DNA of 64,000 bases from Chloranthus sessilifolius (lineage: Eukaryota > Streptophyta > Magnoliopsida > Chloranthales > Chloranthaceae): NCBI GenBank assembly GCA_021018995.1, contig CM037587.1, forward strand, positions 69,583,604-69,647,603, read 5' to 3'. Below the pieces are notes generated by a model. The model was given only the letters and a program-made list of their open reading frames with translations. It did no database searches and was not told where the DNA came from. Made by a program: the position numbers and the translations under genes. Positions 53,287-63,249 of the stretch are shown piece after piece (position 1 is the stretch's first letter; each line of letters starts with the position of its first letter).

Positions 53287-55383
53287 TCATAATCTTGCAA
53301 GGGGAAGACAAAAAGAGACGTCAACTACATGGGAATGATACAAAGGCAAGCATATCCTCAAACTAACCAAAAAAAAAAAGAAGAAAGAAGGAAGAAAACT
53401 CACCCCCGAAACCAAATCAGGAGGAGGGACCCTAATTGCCTCAGCCGATATATGAGCCCGCTCTGACACATTTGTACACAGGCGTGAGAGGAGCACGTTG
53501 TCAAAACGCCTAAAGGTCCCCTGGGTCCCCACAGTCGAGGCCCCTGAGGCCACCACACAAGAAGGGTCTGAAGGACTAACACCTGACGCCTCTGTAAGAC
53601 CCGCCTCGACCACGTCCTCATCAGAATCCTCCCCTCCATCAAACTAAAGAAAGAGAAAGAAATCCAGTCAGTATGGAAAAATTAAGACAAAGAGGAATGC
53701 ATATACGGGAGAAAGAAAAGTGGAAGAATACTTGAGATCGTGGGCCTCCGAATGCCAAAAAGTTGGCACTTGGCACAAAGCGTGGGAAGAGGGACCGGTA
53801 TGGGAGAGACTCATACCACATCTGATACCCTCCATGCTCAAAGAGACCATCAACTAGGAGCACATGGCGAAGAAGTCCACCTGCAAGCTCCTCAATCATA
53901 CCCTCTGGTGACATAACATCCCCGGGATGACCCTGCAGCACCGCGAAGTAGTCCCGGTACTGATGCACCACCCTCTCCCCCAAGTAATACGCTATGACCC
54001 AGGAGCCATAAAAGAAGATAATGTGACAATCGATAAACAGTCCCACGGTAGCATGATCCCAGAAGGGGGATCTGACATAGGGATCTAAAGTCACCTGCTC
54101 GAAAAAGAAGGGCCCTATTAGTCAAAGCAATACCATCTAAAAACCCAAGGAAAAGAGAGAGAGAGAGAGAGAGGGGGGAAAGTGGATCCTGCTCTAGGAT
54201 CATTAGGTGAAACTGGGACCTCAGACCCAATTCCAGATGCTTCATCCCCTGGTCCCTGCGATGACTCTTAGCCAGCGGCTCATCAGGGGGTGTGTAAACT
54301 CGTTTGAGAAGAGGAGGGGGCCCAGCTAGAAATGTAAATATCCCTAAATCTGAAAGGATGAACAAACATGAAAATATGTCAAAAGAAAGTGAAAAGACAA
54401 ACCATGGGTGATGGAAAAATATTAAAGGTTACCTCGATCGCAGGCCAGAAGTCGAGAACATATGCCACATCCCCAACTGAGGCCCTGACCAAATTGGCCA
54501 TCAACACAGCATATCCTGCTCCCCTAATCAAAATGATGCACGTTCTCCCAGTTTCCCATTAGACTGAGGAGGGATAGTGAGATCCGGCCACCACTAGTAT
54601 TGGCGAGAATGGTCTTACGCAGCAGGAAGAGGAGCGAGATACGGGCGAGCATCAGTGCACGCTCAGGCTCAACGATGATATCCATATCCGGCTGGTCCGG
54701 GTCAACCAACTCATCAATATCAAACTGATCGACCAGCCAAGATAGTTTAACGTTGGAGCCAACCATATATCGGGAGGTGTGGTAATCCCCGATCAATTAA
54801 ATCACCTCTACCCAATTTTTATGTGAGGAGGAACCACAGGCATCCCTCCTATCCCGATCCCGGTAATCATAGACCAGTTCACTGGGGTGATGGTCATCTC
54901 GGCCATGGACATATGGAAAGTCATCGTCTCAGTCCAGAAATGCTCCACCAAGGCCTTCATCTATGCCATATCCCCCCTCATGGCCGGGCATGACAAGAAG
55001 TCCCCAAAGATGGCCTGGGCCAGAAGGAACATCACAACCTAGGGAAGACGAGCATAGAGGCGCTGGAGGTCGAACCAACCTCCGCGGAACATGAATGGGG
55101 GTAGGGGCTGCATAAAAAGAATAAGAAATGTCAGATTCAAATGCGAAGATGCCTAAGCAGAAAAGAATAGCCAAAGGATACATCTTTTACCTTGCTGGCT
55201 GTACCAAAGTTAGTGATATGGGTGTACTGCTGATGCAGTAACCCACGCTGAGCGGCTTCGCCTTGCATTTCCCACCAGTCGTGAGAGGAGAGCTGCACCT
55301 GAATAAGGTGATGCCCTCTAGCACCATAAGTCACATCGAGACCACCCTCATGACCAGGTCCTCTTCACTCGACATCCTAAAAG
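53287..55383 (-). pseudogene. Antisense accessory ORF 1 of D, plant mobile domain (PMD)
   Basis: Down the minus strand from 55383 (MSSEEDLVMRV). Exon-like blocks follow: WWEMQGEAAQRGLLHQQYTH; WFDLQRLYARLP; then FWTETMTFHMSMAEMTITP with NWSMITGIGIGG at 54935-54840, the signature start of the PMD (THTFHLPFGEMTITLED type); RALMLARISLLFLLRKTIL (54680-54600); and VGLFIDCHIIFFYGSWVIAYYLGERVVHQY (54050-53950). One clear intron is retained and others are likely near 54435-54335. PMD is the domain of MAIN/MAIL proteins, involved in silencing and genome stability, and is carried by several plant transposons. Frameshifts and stops make this copy a pseudogene. Confidence 0.72.
55108..55190 (-). other. 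Retained intron in antisense PMD gene
   Basis: GCAAG|GTAAAAG donor (55191/55190) and TTTTTATGCAG|CCCC acceptor (55108/55107), 83 bases, T-rich before the acceptor. Removing it joins QYTHITNFGTASK to PLPPFMFRGGWFDLQ in an open frame. The position and size are typical of a plant intron. Confidence 0.6.
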
Positions 55384-56146
55384 GGGGAACATGCAGCAGA
55401 TATATAATAATCACCATCATCAACCAAAATCAGAATCAAATCATCAAGGGCATTGTGAAAAATATCAGATTGAAGGAAGGTGAGTATGCCTCTCTCACAC
55501 TAGATTTTTTTTTTTCCAAAAAAGGCACATCCAAAAACAAAAAAATCATCAAGTCCTACACCCTTCAAAAAAAAAAGAGAAAGAAAATCTTTACAAAAAA
55601 TACTCTCAAAATTTTGATTAAAAAAACCCCACAATTCATACACACTAAAATTATGGTTGAGGAGACATTCAAAATTCAAAATCAAATCACTTTTTTCCAT
55701 CATGTAATTAAAAAATCAAGATCACACTTGTGTAAAAATGATAATCAAAATTTTTGAACAAAAACTCATCCATTTTTCAAAAAGAATTCCATAAAAAAAA
55801 TCAAAATACACCCTCTTTTCAAACCAAAATGCATGCGAATGAATGCAACTATCATGAAATAGATTACACATGCAGAGAAAATCATTTAGATAGATCATAC
55901 ATACAAAGATCATCATCTCTATCCCAAAAATCCCTAACCACATTGGAATAAATCATGATAAATCAAAGGAAATAGGGATTAAAATGATTACATTGAATGA
56001 GAAATGAACCCTAGAATCAGTGGGAGAATGCGTGATTAATCAGCGATGATGAACAACAGTGTGATGTCGAGGTTCAAATCGAATCAATGGAGCACAAGGA
56101 GAGCCTTCTAGTTCGGTTTAGGAGAGAGGAGGGAAAGAAATTTTTT
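55384..56146 (-). promoter_or_regulatory. Leader-like region upstream of the antisense PMD gene
   Basis: Right after palindrome cluster 4 (read on the minus strand) comes a CT-rich stretch (TTTCTTTCCCTCCTCTCTCC) and then a sequence like a plant 5' UTR, ending near TCTAGGGTTCATTTCTC (56010-55985). The rest is very AT-rich and could contain a leader intron. The plus-strand 164-residue ORF across it is Lys/Ile-rich and compositional. Confidence 0.4.
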
Positions 56147-56269
56147 GCCTAGTGTGCATAATATACACGCTAGGCTTCAACTTGCTAGATATGGCCTAGC
56201 ATGTATAATATACACGCTAGGCATAAACCCTCCAGATATTGCCAAGCGTGTTTAATATACACGCTAGGC
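56147..56269 (+). repeat. D palindrome cluster 4 (upstream of antisense PMD gene)
   Basis: Units at 56147-56175, 56194-56222 and 56241-56269, spaced 47 bases start to start, close to consensus (GTGCATA, ATGTATA and GTGTTTA variants in the left arm). Confidence 0.95.
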
Positions 56270-57080
56270 TTAAAATCCTCCCTTACACATATGTGTGTTT
56301 CTTTTAGGTACATACGTATGTGCAACCCTAAAAATATAAAAAAATAGAAAAAAGAGTGACAATGGCACACGTCCCAATAAGCGTGTCGGCTTCCATTCGA
56401 TCCGCTTAGGGATTGTGCTAAAATAAAATGTTTTAAGGAAAATGAGCACGCTCAAAATCCTGAAAAAACATGAGAAATAAAAAACTATATATATATATAT
56501 GCACGAAATAACAAAAAGGTGGCACGCAATCCCCAAAAGCATTACGACATCAATATTCGCTCCACTCGGAAAGACATGCTAAAGTAACCTCGGGATCAAT
56601 GGGTTCGCCCAAAGGTCTTGAACCCTACCTCAGGTAGGGGCACCCGTGACCAATCAAATGGGGCAACCAATGCCTCATCCAATTGGACACAAACTGTGGA
56701 TCTTCGCGTCTTTGTATCGTGCCAATTTTTATGTATATATCGATCACCCAACTGCTCACGGGGCTGTTTTCTTCATAATGGAACTCAAACATTACAGCTC
56801 ATTGAATCATATCGAGGAGCGGATGTTTTTCCCAGTATATTGGGCTTTCACAACTCGCACCATGTCGATCATGGCCAGTAATGTTGCTAAGCGCTTGTGG
56901 AGCCTTGAGGAATGGACATTTTTCCCAACATAGAGGGCTTCTATATACTCACCGTGTTCCCATCTTGATATTTGAGGTTTGCTTTGAATAGGGCGGACCC
57001 ATTAGCTTGACTTGGGCCTCTTCATATGTATTTTTCTTTGACATTCGATCATTAGTGATTGGATACCAAAGAGAGGCATC
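56270..57080 (+). other. D, 3' untranslated part before the LTR
   Basis: Non-coding. GAGGAGCGGATGTTTTTCCC / GAGGAATGGACATTTTTCCC-type words form a degenerate direct repeat (about 56814 and 56907). The purine-rich AAAGAGAGG shortly before 57081 is the likely polypurine tract. Confidence 0.45.
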
Positions 57081-58595
57081 TGTGGAAACCTAAATTTGGC
57101 CCAAGGCCCGATCGAAACATACTTCGAGAAAGGTGCACCCTCGAGCTTCTAATAGCACTTCCTAAATCCTTAGGAATCAACCCTAACCCTTAGAACCCCT
57201 CCCGAACCCGTTTCAAATCCTCCTAGGCAGTGGTTGAGAGGAGTGGTGCCAAGGCTCGTTTGGTCCTTTACTGGAACTAAATCATACACCATTGGAAGGT
57301 AGAGGTCCCCAGCTTTCCAACAAGCCAATAATCACCCTGATCTTAGTCATACACCAAAAGTTATGGCAATTTAAAGTTTCGGGCTGAAGTGAGGGCATTT
57401 TGCCTAGCTTATATAATATACATGCTAGGCCATTTCTGAAGGAATTTTGCCTAGCGTGTATAATATACACGCTAGGCCATTTCCTGTTAGAATTTGGCCT
57501 AGCGTGCATAATAAACATGCTAAGACAAATGGGCCCCACAGTGCGCTCTAAACTTCTCACAGGTACTGTACATATGCCTAGCGTGTGTAATATGCACGCT
57601 AGGCTTAGCTACAGTAACTGTGAGATTTTGCCCAAATTTTCCTTTTGGGGTTTGACTTGTCGACCATCCCAATGTTCAGGGTGGATTTCTTTAGGACTGT
57701 TGCACCCTCATTAACCCTTTTTAGAACCGTCTAGCCATTTGAAACCCCACCCTATCATCTATCATTGAACCCCATTCCCACCTATCAATAACCTTGAAAA
57801 ACTCAAAAACCTTAGATTTAGGATTACCTAATTGCTAATCCCATTAGCTCTTAAGTACCCCCCTAATCTACTCCTTTTCTATAAATAGAGAGGCACCTCC
57901 CCTTACTAATGGCTTGAAAATTTTCCAAGAGAGAGAAAAAGATTAAGAGATCCCCTTCTCCCCTTTGGTGCATTAAAAACCCATACAAACTCTAGAACTT
58001 TAGTTCATCTTTTACACTCCATTATCCATCACAAACATTTGAGATTTAGCTTGAACTATCCACTAGCCTTGTTCCTCTACCTCTTAGCAACCAAGCCTTA
58101 GAGGTTAGAACCCATCTTCCAACCCCTCAAGCCATCGGAAGGTCCTCAAGTGCACCTACACGAAGGTCCACAGCCATGCTACAAGGGCCCGAGAGCTCTG
58201 GCTCTCTCCTCTACTCCTCTACCTTCTTTACTTTTCCTTTATCCAAGGTTTTAACCCATTATGCCGGCAAATTTTTGGTGTTTTCGGAGAGCTTGATAGG
58301 ATCACAGTGCCTTCAGGAAAGAGGAAGTGTTGTTTTATTTATTTTTATTTTGGCCTTAACTAGAGACCGCTTCCGAGTGGGTTGATCGGGTGCCTAACAC
58401 CTTCTCGATCGATAACCGAAGCCCCTACCTAAGAGCCTTTGGCAATAGAGAGGTGAATCTGAGTCATACTTTTGCACTTTAGTACTTTTAATATTGATTT
58501 AGGTTTCCTGGGACACCGAAACCTCTAGGTGGCAACTTTAAAATTGTAGTAACGAGCGCATCATCGCAACGGACTCGCGAGAGCCCACGGTTGCA
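57081..58595 (+). repeat. 3' LTR of D
   Basis: Starts TGTGGAAACCTAAATTTGG, a usual Tat/Ogre LTR start, and ends CCCACGGTTGCA. Length 1515 bp. It has four palindrome units, a TATA box at 57880-57887 and a part downstream that matches 38384-39596. Confidence 0.88.
57402..57604 (+). repeat. D palindrome cluster 5 (3' LTR, four copies)
   Basis: Units at 57402-57430, 57449-57477 (consensus, full length), 57497-57525 and 57576-57604. Spacing matches the 5' LTR cluster. The last copy has GTGTGTA matched imperfectly by TATGCAC. Confidence 0.95.
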
Positions 58596-59734
58596 TAGTG
58601 CTGATACAAAATTCATAGTGTTTTTAAGCACATTTCAATTTTGCTTATTCTCATACAATGCATCTTGGTTTGCTACTTGGCACATTTTATATCATTGCAC
58701 TAGAACACATTGCACTTTAGCTCAAAATAAACTGGCATATTTACCATCTTGTGAGGAAGTGATTGAAGGCCATCTTTGGCTCGTTTGTTCCTAAAGTACC
58801 CCACCTCATACAATATTCCTTTTGGCACCCCTATTGAACTGTATTGAAAAATTACCCATTGATGTTTTTGATAAACCACAATAACCACATTATTACACCA
58901 TCACTATTTTGAGCCTTACCCCTCTATTTCTGAGAAATTAGGAATAAGGAAAGAAAAGAAATGGAGAACTAGTTAATGGATGTAAAGAGTGTGGTATTTG
59001 CTGTGATCATGTGGAAAATTATTCTGCAAAGAAAAAGGGAAGAAAAGGGGAAGAAAAAAAAAAGTGAAAATTAAGAAGTAAATATGAGGTGATGTCAAAG
59101 GAAAAAGGAAAATAGAAATGGAAGGAAAAAAAAAAAAAACTCGAAAATCAGATTAATCTCGTTTCCCTATATCTTAGATAATTTGAACCCAATTTTCCTT
59201 TCTTTCATAACCCCTACCTAAGCCCCATTACAACCCATAAAAATACCTTCTTGATCCAATCTTGATTGGTAAATGCCTTGTGGCAAGTGAGAGTGTAAAA
59301 TCTATGCAGTGTGATGTGACGTGCTTAGGATACAAACATCTTTTCAATATGAGATTCATTTTCATTAATATACCATGTTTTATCTTATCATATGAGCCCT
59401 TGTAGTTATATTATAATGCTCTCTCACATGTGTGTAAAAACTGAACCACTCATCGGAGCGATTCTATTTTTAGTGTACACCTAAGGTAATGATAGAGTCG
59501 AGATCCAAATATTCCCTTGAGCTTGTTCCCTGATAGAAAGATTTTTTTCATTGGTAAAGCACACACGACACTCTAGGTATGAATGGAAGAATTACCTGAA
59601 GATCAAGACATTAAACTAATTTGAATAAGCACTGATAACACTAGTATGGTTGTCCATTTGATATCAAGGCTTCACCGGTTAGGAACAATTGATAGTTGTG
59701 AAAATTAAGTTTGAACTAATAGGCTTTGAAGTTT
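58596..59734 (+). other. 3' UTR of E, upstream part
   Basis: Non-coding with purine-rich low-complexity DNA (59020-59145). No gene supported. Confidence 0.5.
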
Positions 59735-59842
59735 GTTGGTAACTTCACTGAAAACCCTCAAGAGACAACTCCTCTACTAGGGATCACCTAGGGGTTTAAA
59801 GGCTCATTGGATATGCTAAATGCAATCGTGCTCTTTACGAAA
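59735..59842 (+). other. Conserved 3' UTR block, copy in E
   Basis: CTTCACTGAAAACCCTCAAG, then CTACTAGGGATCACCTAGGG and a TTTAAAGGCT word, as in A, B and C, although the surrounding 3' UTR is much changed. Confidence 0.7.
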
Positions 59843-59924
59843 GTGGCATTTATTTTCTTAGGATGATAGCTTTATTTGCTTTGACATATTTTTCATTCTT
59901 TTTGCTCGAGGACTAACACAATGT

Positions 59925-59935
59925 AGGTTTGTGGG
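59925..59935 (+). other. Polypurine tract of E
   Basis: AGGTTTGTGGG directly before TGTGATATTTGCCG. Confidence 0.7.
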
Positions 59936-60109
59936 TGTGATATTTGCCGAAATATGACTATATTTTGTACCCTAATACCCACACTTAGCCATCCGATGAA
60001 AGGTTACATGGGAGCATTGGGCCATGGAGCCAGTGGAAACATTGAAATCCGCAAAGAGAATTGATGTGTCCAGCCACAACTTTGAGGATGAAGATGTCAC
60101 ATGCCATAA

Positions 60110-60295
60110 TCAATCGATTGAATTTCAGAAATCAATCGTTTGATCTGATGAAAACTATATCCCTCTTCAATTTGAATTTAAACTGACTCAATGGATTGAG
60201 ATCTGTAAATCAATCGATTGAATTCAAATTTAAATGAATCCGCCAAAATTCAAGTTTGAAATCAACCGATTGAATTTTGCAATTCAATCGATTGA
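60110..60295 (+). repeat. TCAATCGATTGA palindrome array in U3 of E
   Basis: Exact copies at 60110-60121, 60210-60221 and 60284-60295. Single-base variants at 60132-60143 (CGTT), 60188-60199 (TGGA) and 60262-60273 (ACCG). The 12-bp unit is its own reverse complement. The last copy is about 30 bases from the TATA box. Confidence 0.95.
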
Positions 60296-60326
60296 TCCTT
60301 ATATGGAAGATTTCCTATCCGCACCC

Positions 60327-60334
60327 TATATAAA
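60327..60334 (+). promoter_or_regulatory. TATA box of E's LTR
   Basis: TATATAAA in CACCC context. Confidence 0.65.
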
Positions 60335-61192
60335 CAATGCTATGTTAGCGTTTCGGTGTGCTTCTTGGGTGGAATTCCTTAGCTTTATTTTGACCCTTTC
60401 TCCATTTTTTTTGTAGGGCTAGTTTTAGATTTTGATCAGTAGTTCGCAAATAGGAACCAAAGATTTGTAAGGTTTTGATTTTTTCCTAAAGATCCAACTC
60501 TTGATAAATCAAAGAAAGTATTTTTGATGGCTTCAAACTCATGTGTTGCATTCGGATCGAGGATGAGCGGCTCCCATTATTTATTGACCTAATTATTGAA
60601 TCATACGGCTGTTAGTGTGTGCTTATTGTGTATCATCGAATTCTCATTTACAACCATTGATCTTGTGGATTGGAGATAATAAAAGAATTATTCCACATAG
60701 ATCGAACTTGTAGACCGATATAGGATGTCGTATGATTGATTATTAGTGTTGTGATTCCATATTTGTGATACATTATACCTTTCGCGTGATTCATGTCATG
60801 ATTGAATGCGTCATGTTGTTATGATACTGTACATTGAATCAATAATCACATTCTTATCGATTCATTTTGCTTATAGTAAAAGGATGATAAATAATTTTTC
60901 ATTTGAATGTGTTGATAGTAGAAAAATTACACATCTAGGGTTAGCAGAATCCTTGATCTTAATATCATCGTTGTTTGTTTATTCATTGTTTTACGTGCAT
61001 AAGCTTTGTTTAGAATTCATTAATTATGCTTGTGTAGTTGTTAATTTTCATCATAATCATAAATCTCGCCTCTGGTACTTCCTTAGGTTGTAGCATTCTT
61101 TGAAATTAATCGAATTATGCACTTCCCTATGGGTACGACACTCGTATTCATGCCTTACTACAATGGAACTTGTGCACTTGCAAGGGTATACA

Positions 61193-61679
61193 TCTTAAAA
61201 TCGATCACCGATTCCAGGACTGACTCCTTACCTAGTCTGTGAGCCTTGTTCATGACTGGCTGAGGCGTTTGAGGTGTCGGGACTTGTGGCAGAGGGATTA
61301 TGTGTGGTGGGGGAACTGGGTTTGCTTCTCGATCCCTTGTTATTCTTTCGGGTTGTTGATTATTTGTATTTTCTCTCCCTCTTAAAGATGGGGAGTCTTT
61401 TGAGCTCCGAGGAAAGGGTGGCGGTGGATAATTTGTTCCTGACTTAAGCACTGAGTTCGTGGGCTGCTGATCCTTCAGCCATGATGCGATTTGTCTTGAA
61501 GATCCACCTAAAACACTTGACGTGAATGGAGTAAAATTGGAGGGAATGCGGACCGGGGTCACGCCGTTCCATGGAGGGAGGTACTGCTTGTAATCCTCCT
61601 CTAGAAAATTAAAAGTTAAGGTCTCTACCTTACTCGGTTCTAGCTGATTAATTTCAGCACTTGGTTCATTCTCAGTCAC
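61193..61679 (-). pseudogene. Linker downstream of F gag
   Basis: About 160 residues, Pro-rich (PPPPFPRSSKD, PPPHIIPLPQVP), starting MTENEPSAEINQLEPSK. It runs into E's LTR after SVLESVIDF, so its last dozen residues are LTR sequence. Probably the gag-protease linker; no protease motif is seen. Confidence 0.5.
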
Positions 61680-61699
61680 TATCTTGGATTCTTGATCCG

Positions 61700-62745
61700 A
61701 GGTATCGTCAGATGAGTTACCTACCTAGGGCAGCATTTGAGCAGCATGTTCCTTGGTTTCAAGTTCGGAGTCAGATAGGGGGAATGTTCAGGGAGTTGAT
61801 TTCGGGTATAGGGGAGTCAAGGGTCCTAGCGGGTTTCTATGGAGGATAGGCATTCTAGCCCTGAAGGGCTAGACTCGTATTCAAGAGAAGGTTGGGTTTG
61901 GTGGTAGGTTCGGTGGTTCAATTAGGGTGATCAAGGTTGAAGGATGTGGTCAATTACTCAACCGTCTCTAGGGTTTGATTTGGTCGACCGGAGTGTCTGG
62001 GGGTTAATACGGGTAATCAGGGTTGAACGGTGAATGGTGAGTTGGCTAGGGAGGTCTACGATTGTGATGTGGGATATTGGTCCTTGATGGTTATGATTTG
62101 GCATGGGGTTGGTTGTTGTTCTGGTTAGTATTTTAGAGGGCGTCCCATTCGATCCGATTCCGGTCATTCATGTCATAGATCATGTCTCCCGGGACCTAGT
62201 AGTCCTCTAAGTTATGCCCTGCGAATCGATGGAAAGCGTAGAACTTGCTATAGTCTAGATTGTTAGCCAAGCGCATGGCCTTTCTGGTGGGAATCTAATG
62301 AGGTTTTGGTTGCTGAGGAGACAGAAGATGTTTGGGATAGTGTGGGGTAATGGAGGGTAATGCTCGTGCTTTGGTTGGTAACTGACTTTGGCATATTCTT
62401 TGTTAAGGTTTTATGGCAGTGTTATAGTTTGGAGCATTAGTTGTTTGGTTTTGAGCTGTGTTCTGCTTTTGGTTTTGGTACTGGTTGGTACTGGTTTGGG
62501 TAGTTGTTTCAGTTTGGATATTGGTTGTGATTTTTTATTGATTTTCATTGGAGTATCGGTTCGGGTTTTGATATTGGACTTGGTTTGTGTATTGGGCTTG
62601 GTTGTTTTGGTTAGAGTATCTAGGTTGAAAGTTGCCATTCCGGGAATTTTGCCCCTGGTTGGCAACTGCATTAATTTTCTTAGAGCCTTAAATTTCTTGT
62701 TGTTCTTTGCTTTAGAGTCGTTGGAGGAGGAGCCCTTGGATGCTA
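61700..62745 (-). pseudogene. Gag C-terminal region of F
   Basis: One frame gives a Gln/Asn-rich stretch (RYSNQNNQAQYTNQVQYQNP, about 62620-62450), and further on FAGHNLEDY with a downstream DMIYDMNDRNRIEWD block. This resembles the HGHNTEDC...LRDEIE ending of Tat gag, with the Cys lost. Several frame changes. The 145-residue plus-strand ORF here is its shadow. Confidence 0.55.
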
Positions 62746-63249
62746 TTATCGAGAGGAGCAGATCTCTGCTTTTGATATGTCATTGTATACGGGAGGCGCG
62801 CAGAAATCTGGGAAATCGCTTATAATGAGGGCACTTTGAAGAGGCTCTCTGACGTTATCGATGATAATGTCGATTACATGTTTTTCCCTCATCTGACTTC
62901 TTGTACGGGCTGCAACCCTTCTCCAACGTCCAACAAAGATAGCGAAGTCTTCGTCGGGCTCTTGCTTTGTCGCCATAAGGTCACTGAGACTGACCATCTC
63001 TTGAATTAAGTGCTTATACTGGTCTAGGAACTGACTGCCTATGTCATCAAGCGTGTCGATCCTGGGGAGTGGTAGACTAGTGAACCAGTCAAAGGCTTCT
63101 CCTTCTAGTGATCTTTGAAAGTAATGTATGAGGAGTCCTTGATTGCCGCGTATGGGTCGACAATCGTTACAAAAGAATGTCATGTGGTGGTTCAGGTTTC
63201 CCGTACCATTATATTTGGTAAATTTAGGAGGCTTGAAGCCTACTGGCAT
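62746..63249 (-). CDS. Gag core of F
   Basis: 167 residues open without a stop. It has FKPPKFTKYNGTGNLNHHM, LIHYFQRSLEGEAFDWFTSL, a DTLDDIGSQFLDQYKHL helix, and RTRSQMREKHVIDIIIDNV. These are the blocks of the retrotransposon gag domain. This is the capsid-like part and begins inside the polyprotein, so the first Met is not a real start. It is better preserved than D's gag. Confidence 0.75.
   Translation of the reverse strand: MPVGFKPPKFTKYNGTGNLNHHMTFFCNDCRPIRGNQGLLIHYFQRSLEGEAFDWFTSLPLPRIDTLDDIGSQFLDQYKHLIQEMVSLSDLMATKQEPDEDFAIFVGRWRRVAARTRSQMREKHVIDIIIDNVREPLQSALIISDFPDFCAPPVYNDISKAEICSSR

Larger units (their letters stand above)
38363..58595 (+). mobile_element. Element D: Tat/Ogre-lineage retrotransposon with two antisense genes
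   Basis: About 20.2 kb. It has a truncated 5' LTR, tRNA-Arg PBS, long leader, Pro-rich gag, protease, G-patch, RT, RNase H, a second archaeal-type RNase H and integrase, then tandem repeats, two minus-strand ORFs and the 3' LTR. The double RNase H, G-patch, tRNA-Arg primer and antisense accessory ORFs place it in the Tat/Ogre group. The first 285 or so bases of the 5' LTR are missing where it meets A, so no duplication can be checked. All ORFs are broken. Confidence 0.88.
58596..61192 (+). mobile_element. Element E: 3' end of an Athila-like element
   Basis: Only the 3' UTR, polypurine tract and 3' LTR are present; the rest was removed where D inserted and the A/D junction formed. The conserved 3' UTR block and AGGTTTGTGGG tract show the relation to A, B and C, although its LTR is different. 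The right end lies inside the gag-type ORF of F. TCTTA at 61193 would be one side of a target duplication. Confidence 0.75.
59936..61192 (+). repeat. 3' LTR of E
   Basis: Starts TGTGATATTTGCC (or TGATATTTGCC at 59938). It ends after CCCTATGGGTACGACACTCG and GTGCACTTGCAAGGGTATACA, a usual end of Athila-type LTRs before the PBS. It has the TCAATCGATTGA array, then a TATA box at 60327-60334. About 1257 bp. The 61-95-residue ORFs in it are not genes. Confidence 0.75.

Noticed and set aside
55263-55757. 164-residue Lys/Ile-rich ORF on the plus strand
   Set aside because: AT-rich composition, overlaps the first exon of the antisense PMD gene, no recognisable domain.
62388-62825. 145-residue hydrophobic ORF on the plus strand
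   Set aside because: It is antisense to the Gln/Asn-rich gag tail of F; the apparent membrane segments come from reverse complements of Gln/Asn codons.
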